Source: Chloromonas sp. AAM2
Lineage: Eukaryota; Chlorophyta; Chlorophyceae; Chlamydomonadales; Chlamydomonadaceae
NCBI GenBank assembly: GCA_004335635.1
Contig: QAXH01002911.1
Location: 1-11,470 of the forward strand
Direction of reading: 5' to 3'
DNA: 11,470 nt
Both the position numbers and the translations under genes were made by a program. Below the pieces are notes generated by a model. That model ran no database searches and had not been told where the DNA came from. It saw only the letters and a program-made list of their open reading frames with translations. Positions 1 through 8,719 of this stretch are shown here, in pieces (the stretch's first letter is position 1; every line of letters starts with the position of its first letter).

Positions 1-66
1 GTTTCCTTCCGGTGCAGAAGGGCTAGCGCACGCGTTTCATTCCGGTGCAGAAGGGCTAGCGCATTC
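1..66 (+). repeat. 33-bp tandem repeat, two copies, in frame with the HNH exon
   Basis: Bases 1-30 and 34-63 are identical except for one base (position 6 versus 39), giving a period of 33 bp. The period is a multiple of three, and the repeat lies in the same open frame as the first confident HNH exon, where each unit would encode an 11-residue FxSGAEGLAHx motif. Whether this stretch is coding or lies in an intron ending at 115 is unresolved. Confidence 0.85.
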
Positions 67-115
67 ATTCGTGGATGTCATTTTCCCAGACCGGACTGTG
101 CCGCACGCTGCGCAG

Positions 116-2120
116 GCTGACGTGTTGGACTACTACCCCGCGCCTGCATGTGCCATCTCAGGGAGAGGCGAGCACCCTCTGCCCGCAGTGGTGCGCGTGT
201 ACACGTGAGTCGACACGGGCAGCCGATTGAGTTGCGCTTTTGGTTACGCTTGAGCATATCACAGGACGCTTGGATGTGTGCCCTGTGCCATGGCTGTCAC
301 AGTGACCTGAGCAGCCATGGCTGTCACAGTGACCTGAGCAAGCTGCTATGCCGGCTGCTTCAGCCACCGAGGACAAGGGTGTTTGCAGTTGGCATGACCT
401 GCACCCAACCTGCAGCCCAGCTTTTGCCACACCCCCGGTTGGCCCTGCAGAGCAGCTGGCGCTGCGCCTGAACCCCTGTGTCGGGGCTGATGTGTGCATT
501 CAGGGCTGTGAACTTGCATGGGCTTGTCACCCGGTTGAGCTGCACCCGGCGCAACATCTTGATTCGGGACAAGTTCACTTGTCAGTACTGCGGCGCCCAC
601 CGGGACTTGACGCTGGACCACGTGGTGCCGGCCTCACGGGGCGGCAGGGACACGTGGCTAAACCTCGTCACGGCATGGTGAGTGCAGGGATGGGTGGACA
701 GTGGGGGCTCAGATGCAAACTTAACCGGTATTGCACCGTAAGCGCCTCTGGATGACCTGAATTCCTGTACGCATGCTGAGTGAGACATTGCCGTTGCTGT
801 GCAGTGGGCCATGCAATCAGAGGAAGGCGGATAACCTGCTTTCCAACATGCCGGGGTGGAAGCTGCGCACGGAACCAAGGGTGGGTGGTGGAAAACCACC
901 ATGCCATCCGGCATTTGAGCACCGACAGTCAGATGTTCACAGCTTGCACCTGATTATCAGGCAGGGCTTGATCCTCATCAAGTTTGGCTGTGCCACATGA
1001 GTTGGGCAAGCTGTGCCACCTCATCTGAGGGGTTGGCCCTCTGCTAGTCTGTACTTGTGGCGCAAGCCGTTTGTGCAACAGGGCAGGATGACCATTGCTT
1101 GCACACTGCCGACTTCGATCGCAACGACAGCCAAGCAAATACTTGAAAACCAATAGGCAGTCTTCCAAACCCCTTGCGCTGTGTGCCTGCTATCCACAGG
1201 AGCCCCAGCCCTGGGAGCTGGGTGTGGTGGTGGGCCTCAGCGGTTCTGACCTGGAGCACCCGCCCCCCGCCTGGGAACCCTACATCGAGCACTGTGAGTA
1301 CGCATTGCAATGCGTCTGGCCTATCAGAGGTAGTCCCAGCCATGCTGTAAGCTTATGCCCCCATGGTGATACCCTTCAGTGGCCTGGTAACACCCAGGCG
1401 TGGGACAGGAGTGCGGAGCCATGCTCTTGTAGGATGATTTGCCAAGAGGCAGGGCTTGCTTCCAGGCAACGCAATGTGTTCGGATAAACACAAACGTGCA
1501 AACACATCACGACAGCCTCACCACTGATACAGCCAGTGGCGACCAGCCATCACAATGAAGTCAGTCGTTCCTGGCCCCATGCAGTCGGCGATGCTGCGTA
1601 CAGGACTGTGCATGCATGCATGTAAATGGGGTACTGAAATTGGGGCAAGCTTGCATGTGCATGCATGGCGGAATCTGCTTGCCTGTTGAGGTTTTCCCCG
1701 CACTTCACTTGCTTGTGACCAGACCGACAGTTCACATGCCACAAAACTTACACAGTTTGTGTGGCTGGCCAAGCATGCAAGCCTTTCGTAGGTCGCCTGT
1801 TATGCCTGAGACTTAGCTGTGCATGAGTTGTGGCGTTTGTGCTAGTTATAGCATGTCATGCTGGCTCCCGACACTGAGCATGGTCAATGTTTGTGCCTGT
1901 ATTGGTAAGCTGCACACTGCCTGGCTCACCACATGTAACACAAGCTACCGCGACGCAGACGCCCCTGTTCTGTCTAGTGCATGCACTGGCCAATGTCACT
2001 GACAGTCTGTCTCACCCCTGCTTGCATGCAGACCGCGCGCGCCAGCGGAAGATACGCTCTGACTTTCGTGCGGCCGGCATGGCTCACATGATCAGCGATG
2101 ACGAGGACAGCCTCAACTGA
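116..2120 (+). CDS. HNH endonuclease-domain protein, spliced, 5' end missing
   Basis: Five exons join in a single open frame: 116-204, 504-677, 805-880, 1200-1293 and 2032-2120 (TGA at 2118-2120), giving 173 residues from the first confident exon. All introns are GT-AG and every phase matches across the junctions. The protein starts with [10 protein letters not shown] and a [10 protein letters not shown] block. It then has RRNILIRD, a C-x2-C pair (CQYC, codons 580-591), the [11 protein letters not shown] core (metal/catalytic His codon 619-621), an NLVTAC helix split by intron 2, and the second C-x2-C (CGPC) followed by NQRKADN. This is the zinc-stapled HNH fold. The PQPWELG block and the basic [15 protein letters not shown] tail also resemble plant and algal HNH-domain proteins as I remember them. 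The family is presumed to be a metal-dependent DNA nuclease; substrate and compartment are not evident. The frame stays open upstream to base 2, so exon 1 may be longer, or the CGCAG at 111-115 may be an acceptor. The true start lies outside the window. Confidence 0.85.
287..340 (+). repeat. Perfect 27-bp tandem duplication in HNH intron 1
   Basis: Bases 287-313 and 314-340 are identical 27-bp copies lying head to tail inside the intron spanning 205-503. The unit contains the palindromic CCATGG. Perfect identity implies a recent slippage or duplication event. The small ORFs that cross it are not conserved-looking and sit inside the intron, so I do not treat them as genes. Confidence 0.9.
1294..2031 (+). 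other. Long intron 4 of the HNH gene (738 bp)
   Basis: It starts with GTGAGT and ends in TTGCATGCAG. It is much longer than the other introns of this gene (124-319 bp). It is rich in alternating TGCATGCA-type words (around 1611-1622, 1650-1663, 1772-1779, 1979-1987 and at the acceptor, 2022-2030). No ORF in it looks protein-coding. Confidence 0.75.
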
Positions 2121-2661
2121 GGCCCGGACGCACACATGTCAGCACCCGCCCACCAGTGCAGCACCGCAATGACACACCGCACAGACCTGCTGCAAGGAAG
2201 GCCACTCGTGCGTTATCCAGGCTGCCATCGCCTGCCAGCCATGCCACGCCTCCGTTGACCGCCAACCGTGCACACGTACAAGTTGGGCTGGTGACATGAC
2301 AAGAACATTCAATGACTGAGCGAGAAAGCCTCATGTATGCTTTAGAGAGAAGGGAGAGCTGTCTGGCATGGGGGGAAAACGGATGGCCAGCCCATACAAT
2401 CAATGCTGCTGCCATTGACAACGCCTCGTGCAGGCGACGTGTGCACAGGCCCTGTCTGCCCTCTGTCCACAGTCCAACCTGCGTACCTGTGTTGCTCAGA
2501 TGTTGGATGATTGTCGCCTGTTGAGCAAACAGCAAGGGACAAGGCTGACACTGCCAGTGTGGAACAGAGCTGTCAGGCTGATGTCAACCCAGTGCTCGGC
2601 ATTCACCATGAGCAGCAACAACCAATCACGGTTTATATCAGGGCAACAACACAGACACATG
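2121..2661. other. Intergenic region and presumed 3' UTR of the HNH gene
   Basis: Several overlapping 60-140 codon ORFs occur on both strands, but none has recognisable motifs or matched splice signals, and they cover the same bases in different frames. I see no clear TGTAA-type polyadenylation signal close behind the HNH stop codon. No RNA gene was recognised. Confidence 0.5.
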
Positions 2662-3224
2662 GTTTGCCAGTTCTGGGACAATTCCTGAATCTGGCACTGG
2701 AGCCGGTGAGTTTGCGTGTGTTAAGTGGTATCATGGTTCAGAATTGTCGTGTATGATTGGGCTGAGTTAGTGTCATCTGTCCACCATGGTGCTGATGTGT
2801 GTGTTGGTAGACGGTAGCGACTGCCAACCCTGCTGGGACAAAGCATAAACCCAAACACCTTTACAGAGGTTCTGCTTCACAATGTCCACTGTCCATACGC
2901 AACAGCAGTCATCCCACGACTCAACAGTACAAATCAAGCAAGTTACATTACCGACTTTTGAGGAACTTGGTCGTATGGGTCACACACTCATTTTGTCTTT
3001 TGACACTGTAGTGCCTGTTGAGTCTCCTGGTTTGCTGTCCCAGAAGTGGCAATGCACCGTCTACCACAACACGCGATGTTCACCCCGCTGTTCACCTCGT
3101 GTGCGGTTCACACACACATACACAAGTTTTACTGACACACAACGGTTCCTCAACAAACTCGAGGTGGTTTGAGACAGGCGGTTCTAAGATCACACACACG
3201 TGAATTGTCCCAGAACTGGCAAAC
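2662..3224. mobile_element. Candidate small element bounded by 23-bp inverted repeats
   Basis: The 23 bases at 2662-2684 are the exact reverse complement of 3202-3224, leaving a 563-bp unit. A second pair is nested inside. TGGGACAA recurs in the left orientation at 2834-2841, and a 17-base copy of the right-hand repeat with one mismatch lies at 3036-3052. The layout is therefore two left-facing and two right-facing motif copies. The bases just outside the 23-mers do not show an obvious target-site duplication, and no transposase is present. It could be a non-autonomous transposon (MITE-like) or simply a stem-forming repeat. Confidence 0.45.
2882..3172 (+). CDS. Hypothetical ORF inside the inverted-repeat unit
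   Basis: A 96-codon ATG-started ORF lies between the 23-bp inverted repeats. Its N-terminal half (through about residue 55, ending near DTVVPVESPG) has protein-like composition. The C-terminal half is made of low-complexity Thr/His/Arg segments that arise from CACACA-rich DNA. The inner inverted-repeat copy at 3036-3052 lies within the frame. No family is recognised and no splice sites are obvious. It could be a decayed cargo fragment or chance. Confidence 0.25.
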   Translation: MSTVHTQQQSSHDSTVQIKQVTLPTFEELGRMGHTLILSFDTVVPVESPGLLSQKWQCTVYHNTRCSPRCSPRVRFTHTYTSFTDTQRFLNKLEVV

Positions 3225-4486
3225 TTCTTTTTTTCTGATCTACGATTACAAATACTATCAAAAAAGTTGGGTTCAGAGAAGGCCCACCATCCAACAACAC
3301 TTGCAACGTTGTATATGACGCAGCCACGTTTGACACCGTGCAAGCCCTTCCTCACGCATCACCAGCTTCCAGAGGCCGCACCACCTAACAGCAGGTAAGG
3401 GCGCAAGAGAAGTCATCAATGTACGAGACTTTCAGCTCAGACTTGGAAGCTGGAAAACAGGGTAAGGATGGGGTTCCAGGCGTCTGTGCAACTGGCTTTT
3501 CAGGGGCATTTGCTGTGCAGTATAAACACGCAGTGTGAACTGTAGAGTAGGACTAAGTGTACCAGGAATAGCCATGGACTGTGTTTGTGCAGGGACAGCT
3601 TCCAGGAACACCACTAGACCCAGTGTGGCGACGGGATAGGGAAAGCAGGGTTCATGCCAGAGTGCAGTCTCGGGTCTATGCCTCAAAACTCGGTAATGTA
3701 AGTCGCCACCAAGTGTCTGCGGCCTTATGCGCAGCTTCTTGACAGCTTCCCTGTGCACCACGTAATATGAACGACCCCTCATGTGAGGTATTCATTGGTT
3801 GTCAGGTCAGGTCGTACTCGGTTGTTCAAGTCAACAAGGACGGGCTTGGTACCCACCCTAGACACAGACTCTTCTTGAACTGCGTCCAACTGTGATTGTG
3901 ACTCAACATCACCACCTGCCCGTTTGCATGTTCCTGTCCATGTTCATGGCCAAGGACTCGTGGTTGCTGGCCGTAATCTGGTTGACAGCGCATGCTTATG
4001 CCATGCCATGATGATCCCAAGACTGGACGAAAGGCTCTTTGAGTCCCGGTATCCTGCAGCCAAAACCTTCACATCCCTGGTAATCGTTTTACATTGACGC
4101 AGGCACAGGCAGGCAGACTGTTTCAGCTTCTTCAGCAAACTTTTGCCAACACCTCTGGGCAGGGCTTGTCTGGTGCTCAACATCGGCATGCAGACTCAGC
4201 TTGCGGAACAAAGTTGTTGATCAATCATAGTTTACAGCATGTTAAGAGCATGCACACCGCCTCACTCACACGACCAAAGTGAGATGGAATGACCATTTTG
4301 CCGCCGCTCACACACAGAGCTCGACCTTTGCGTTGCAATGCAGGTATTAATACGTTGTGCACTGACATACTGAGATGGAAGCCGCCGGAGCCATATTCTA
4401 GGGATGAGGCTAGACGTACTCGCCCAACGCCCACCCCCGCATAATCTCGATTGATCTACCAATTTTGCAGCACAACTGGTCATAAA
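3225..4486. other. Intergenic region upstream of the KAS gene
   Basis: About 1.26 kb without a recognisable gene. The longest ORF is 116 codons on the minus strand (3432-3782); it has no known motif and no supporting context. No tRNA, no clear TATA box and no CRISPR-like array were seen. The promoter and any 5' leader of the KAS gene at 4487 presumably lie in the last few hundred bases, but no element stands out. Confidence 0.5.
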
Positions 4487-7400
4487 ATGCAGCAGGGTAA
4501 GCACTGGCGCGTATACAGATCGGCTATCATCGGCTCTCGTTCATCGGCCTCATCTCGGTCAAGCGTTTTCGCTCTGGACAAAGCACTTGCTGCGTTGCTA
4601 TGCACTACTTGTCTGCAGGACTTGCTGGAGGGCGATGCCTTGCTCGAGGTGGCTGGGTAAGAGCAGATACTGGGCCGTCTGAGCTGGCACCCATCTAACC
4701 AACAGCGCAGGGATTGAAGGGTCTTCCACTCAGCATTGTTTCTTGACATCAACTCCTAACATCGACGACCTGCCTGTTTGTATAGCACACCTCGCTGACT
4801 CGGTCGATGACATGCGTTAACTGCGCTTGGTGTGCAGGCCTTCCGTGGGTACAGCATGCGTCAACCAACCAGGCAGCGTTGCCGAGCGGTGCTAGTTGTT
4901 GCAGCAGCGCAAAGAAACGAGGTAAGTTCGTCGGTCAAAGTCAGCTCGGCAGCTGCGATGTTGACCGAGCCCAAATAAGGCTTGCGCCCTGCCCTGCATC
5001 AACGCACAACCATGACCTGGCCCTAGGAGTGTCCACTGTCTGTCAGGGCTCAGTGTCATGCACGCCATCGCACGTCATGCCCACCCAGCAGGCCAGGCAA
5101 TCAAACGCAGATATCCAGTGCCACTCAGGGCACTTTCAGCGCATGTGCATTCGTTTGTGTCAAGCAGCCACCTGTGATAAGCCACGTGGCTCAGCCCTGC
5201 TCATCCAACCATTGGAACAGCGTGCATACAATAAAAAGGCACCTGTCCTGGAAATGCAACCAGGTCGTAGAAAGCAGAACCCTCAATTATCATGGTACGT
5301 ATGCCACCTAGAGTACAGGCTATGGCTTGCTGCTTCTGACTAGTGCGGTGTACCAACAACACGCAGGCGCAGCGCCGCATCGTGGTGACAGGCATGGGCG
5401 TGGTGTCATGCTTGGGCCATGAGTTGGACGAATTTTACAACAACCTGCTTGCGGGCAAGAGTGGCATCACACACATTGAGGTGACAGTGGTATTGCACAT
5501 GCCAATGGATATGGTAGCTGTGGGTTGCCTCAAGGCTCTACGCTGTTGAAAATCTTGTTTGCAATGCGGGAAGACCCATGTTGCCCACACTTGCAGGAAT
5601 GCGTTTTGGTGTGCAAGATGGTACACCTAGTTGTCAACCATGTGCATGCAGGGCTTCAAAAGCGACGAATATTCAACCAGATTTGCTGGTGAAATCAAGG
5701 TGAGTTGCGTCATGTGGCACCAAGCGCTCAAGCCAGGAACAACATCTTGGAACAGGTTCATGGTACTTCACGAGTTGCAGTGTGTATCTGCCACACCCAT
5801 CAGCATCCTGCCATGACCCGCTGCTGCTCAACTCCCGCTATCCCGCAGCATCTGGATGCCTCACCGTACGTAATCAAGAAGTTGGAGAAGCGCGTCGACA
5901 AATGCATCAAGTACATCATGTAGGTGGCTTGATAGAAGCTGTTGACGGTTGATGTGCATTGTCTTGCCATTCCTCCGGCTTGATGGTCAGCAGCCCAATT
6001 GCACTGAAAAGTTTGTGTAGCAATTCTAACTATATATGCGTGTGCATGTGTTTGTGAGCGTACATCAGGGTGGCGGGCAAGAAGGCTCTGGCAGATGCAT
6101 CGCTGGCGCATGACGGCACGGACATCAAGCAGCTGAATCTTGCGCAGTGCGGCATCTTGATCGGCTCGGCCATGGGCGGCATGACCAGCTTCAGCAATGC
6201 AGTGGAGGCCCTGGAGACCGCAGGTGAAGGGGAGGCAAGGTGCAGCAGCGCTGCGTGCAAAGCACACAAAGGCTCCTGCCAACTGTTGCCGCTCACTGCC
6301 TGTTGCGTGCAGGCCACCGCAAAATGAATCCCTTCTGCATTCCCTTTGCCATTAACAACATGGGTGGTGCTATGCTTGCCATGGACCTGGGATTCATGGG
6401 ACCAAACTACTCCATCTCCACGGCGTGCGCCACCGGCAACTACTGCATCACCAGGTTTGTGCACACAGGGAGCAAGTCGGGGCACTGCAGGTGCATGCCG
6501 CTAGTTGTCGTCAGTCGTCAGATCTGGGACGATAATTCAGTTCTGTGCAGGCCAGGTATCATTCGTTAGCATGCATCCGTGGGTGGGTTATGAGTGGAAC
6601 ATGCAGCCCAGCACCCTCTGCCGACATGTGCCCGTGAACATGAACATGGTGCAGTGCTGCCGAGCACATTCGACGTGGCGACGCTGACCTCATGCTGGCT
6701 GGGGCAGCGGATGCAACAATCATTCCATCAGCCATTGGTGGCTTCATTGCATGCAAGGTGCGCATAGGATGGACAGTCATTGCCATGGGCAGACGTGATT
6801 CTTGCATTGCACTGCCGCAGCTGCGGGCGGACGTTGCTCACCCAATGCCTGGGTGCGTGTTTGTCAAGCGCAGGCACTGAGCAAGCGCAACGAGGACCCA
6901 GCAGGTGCATCAAGGCCGTGGGACAAGCAACGTGATGGCTTTGTAATGGGAGAGGGTGCAGGTAAGCCAGGTGGTCTGACGACCTCATGCATCTGCATGC
7001 ATCATGCAGAAGGGCCTTCATGAGCATTGTGGATATTGTGCTGCACTCAGGCGTCCTTGTACTGGAAGAGTATGAGCATGCCAAAGCACGCGGAGCTCGG
7101 ATTTACGCCGAGTACGCAGGCGGTGCGTTCACCTGCGACGCGCACCATATGACGGAGCCACACCCGGATGGCAAGGGTAAGGCACGAGAAGTCCAGCTGC
7201 TCTTGATCTGGATCTGCCGCTGGACATCAATGCTCAATCTGGCTCACTGTGCTTCTGCATTTTAATTCCAGGAGTGCGCCTGTGTATTGAACGTGCGCTT
7301 GCTAACGCTGGCATCCAAGCGCACGAGGTCAACTATGTCAATGCGCATGCCACAAGCACGCTGGCTGGTGACATGGTGAGTGAGGGCATGGCGGTGTTCA

Positions 7401-7834
7401 AGGCAGATTGTGTCCCATCACAGCACAAGCATTGTGCAGAGCAAAGGCACGCATGCTTGCCCACCCACATGACAAATTTCTTCAGTTTCACTTGCCTGTA
7501 CTTCATCTGCTGTACTTGTCTCCAGGCGGAGTATCGTGCGATCAATCATGTCTTTCCGCATGAGAGCTTGCGTATGAACAGCACCAAGAGCATGATCGGG
7601 CACCTGCTGGGCGGCGCGGGCGCAGTGGAAGCGGTCGCCACTGTCCAGGCCATCAGCACTGGCTGGTTGCATCCTAGCATCAACCTGCACGATCCAGAAG
7701 ACGCCGTAGACACGTTGCGTGTTTGTGCTGGCGTGAAGCAGCAGCACGAGGTTAACGTCGCACTCTCCAACAGCTTTGGCTTTGGCGGGCACAATTCATG
7801 TGTCATGTTCAAGAAAATGCCAGCAACAGTCTGA
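4487..7834 (+). CDS. KASII: 3-oxoacyl-[acyl-carrier-protein] synthase (KAS I/II type), plastid, 13 exons
   Basis: This condensing enzyme extends acyl-ACP with malonyl-ACP in plastid fatty-acid synthesis. Exons: 4487-4496, 4619-4656, 4838-4921, 5367-5480, 5652-5699, 5849-5919, 6069-6223, 6313-6454, 6655-6757, 6874-6961, 7051-7176, 7272-7375, 7526-7834. All introns are GT-AG and phases agree throughout, giving 463 residues, the usual length for plastid KAS. Residues 1-44 form an Arg/Ala/Gly-rich, acid-poor leader ending near [11 protein letters not shown], typical of a transit peptide. Mature sequence begins RRIVVTGMG. The catalytic Cys212 lies in STACATGN (codon 6426-6428), His352 in NAHATST (7346-7348), Lys382 in NSTKSMIGH (7586-7588) and His387 (7601-7603). 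Cys-to-first-His spacing of 140 and Lys-to-His spacing of 5 match E. coli FabF as I recall it. The C-terminal [11 protein letters not shown] loop is intact. RKMNPFC and the HLLGGAG region resemble plant KAS II, while KQQHEVNVA is more KAS I-like, so the I/II subtype is uncertain. Exons 1-2 are the least certain: the first is only 10 bases. Confidence 0.93.
4838..4921 (+). other. Transit-peptide exon of the KAS gene (exon 3)
   Basis: This 84-base exon begins after TGTGCAG and ends at a GTAAGT donor. It encodes [15 protein letters not shown] followed by [13 protein letters not shown] and joins in phase to the AQRRIVVTG start of the mature enzyme. It holds an internal ATG at 4856 that could serve as an alternative start with a shorter leader. 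Arg-rich, then hydrophobic/Ala-rich composition is what is expected just before a plastid processing site. Confidence 0.7.
7376..7525 (+). other. KAS intron 12, stop-free and a multiple of three
   Basis: The intron runs from the GTGAGT donor to a CTCCAG acceptor after a pyrimidine-rich tract and is exactly 150 bases. Read in the exon frame it has no stop codon, so the ORF is continuous from 7272 to 7834 whether or not it is removed. Retention would insert 50 residues just after the [12 protein letters not shown] active-site loop. Homology ends and resumes exactly at the splice sites, so I treat it as an intron. Confidence 0.85.
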
Positions 7835-8106
7835 TGCAGTTCTCAGTCTCAGGCCCAGTGGGCAGGCAACTCCAGCTCAACGTCGCAATGCATAAACATG
7901 ACTGCACAATCCGGGCCTGTGCGACTGGTGAAGCGCTGCACGCGCAGGCCAAACGGTTCACGCCATTGCAGCGACTGCTTTTCATGCTGTGTGACAGGCC
8001 CATGACTGCCAGCTGGTCAAAATGCAGAGGCCTGTATTTATCATGCCCAAGAATTTAGGGTTTCCACAAGCAACAGGCCCATCCAATGATTGATGCACAG
8101 CGGCCT
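7835..8106. other. 3' flank of the KAS gene
   Basis: No gene was recognised between the KAS stop codon and the start of the coding-like minus-strand block. Small overlapping ORFs occur on both strands without motifs. No TGTAA-type polyadenylation signal was found within the first 270 bases; the first clear TGTAA words are further downstream, near 8309 and 8456. Confidence 0.45.
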
Positions 8107-8638
8107 CTAAATGGTAGGCAGAACCATGCCTGAAAAATGTTCCATTCCGTGATGTGCCACCTGTTCGCACTGCACTGCGTTGTCTTGCGCATCTGATGCT
8201 TCATCAGTTTGCATTGGTTGAACAACAAACTCAGGGTTGGTGGACTGGACGGTTGTTCTGAACAGATTCCTGACACTGATGCTGATGTCAGTCAAGGCTC
8301 CACAACATGTAACGCTTTCCAGTCTTGTTTCGTGCTCGCCTTCCCGCTTGAAGATGCTCTTGACACGACTGACCAGCTTGCAAGTACCCAATCCAAAAGA
8401 AGAGCTGACTGCTGTTGGCTAGCCTCCAGATCAAAGTTGCAGGGAATAAAGCATCTGTAACCATAGTTCTCTAGGGCGAGAAGAATATGACCTCTTAAGG
8501 CAGTGCTGATCACAGTGCTGGAGGCAGAAACAACATTACAGAGCTGGTCTATGTATTCCGTGTTAGGATGGCGCTTGCTGCTGGCCGTGGTGAAGCACGC
8601 ATCAGTCTTGATCGCAGGCGGTAAAGGCGCTATGTCCA
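8107..8638 (-). pseudogene. Possible frame-broken coding fragment, family unknown
   Basis: On the minus strand, one frame is open from 8750 to 8292 and a second from 8391 to 8107. The protein-like part of the first begins near PPAIKTDACF and continues through ENYGYRCFIP and ASQQQSALLLDWVL. The second continues with KLVSRVKSIFKRE and CCGALTDISISVRNLF to a stop at 8107-8109. The two overlap around 8300-8391, so one reading-frame change there would join them. The part of the first frame above about 8640 is only translated palindrome and telomeric repeat. Composition suggests a real protein, perhaps a transposon or other repeated-gene relic, but I recognise no family. It could also be two exons of an unmodelled gene, or chance. 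Confidence 0.3.
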
Positions 8639-8654
8639 GGGGTATATATACCCC
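8639..8654. repeat. 16-bp perfect palindrome GGGGTATATATACCCC
   Basis: The bases read identically on both strands, with an eight-base TA core between G4 and C4. It lies 31 bases before a telomere-type repeat. It could extrude as a cruciform or act as a TATA-like site, but nothing in the context establishes a function. Confidence 0.9.
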
Positions 8655-8685
8655 AACATATACCATTTTCAGGGGCATCCCGTTT

Positions 8686-8706
8686 GGGTTAGGGTTAGGG
8701 TTAGGG
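8686..8706 (+). repeat. Interstitial telomeric repeat (GGG plus three TTAGGG units)
   Basis: Three perfect TTAGGG units follow a GGG, with a TTTGGG just before. The block is flanked by near-identical 12-base direct repeats, CATCCCGTTTGG (8676-8687) and CATCTCGTTTGG (8708-8719), differing at one base and overlapping the array by two Gs on the left. Ordinary single-copy-looking sequence continues on both sides, so this is not a chromosome end. Such short interstitial arrays are known products of telomerase acting at a repaired break. Confidence 0.85.
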
Positions 8707-8719
8707 TCATCTCGTTTGG

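Noticed and set aside
3432..3782. 116-codon minus-strand ORF as a gene
   Set aside because: No recognisable motif, no splice or context support, and chance ORFs of this length are common in this base composition.
4807..5343. 178-codon + strand ORF upstream of the KAS core
   Set aside because: It is in a different frame from the transit-peptide exon (4838-4921) and mostly covers intron 4922-5366. It has no domain signal.
7346..7348. Ala instead of Gly after the catalytic His (NAHATST rather than NAHGTST) as a possible anomaly
   Set aside because: From memory, plant plastid KAS I and KAS II also have NAHATST, so this is normal for the family.
8686..8706. A chromosome end
   Set aside because: Only about three and a half repeat units are present and non-telomeric sequence continues for kilobases on both sides.
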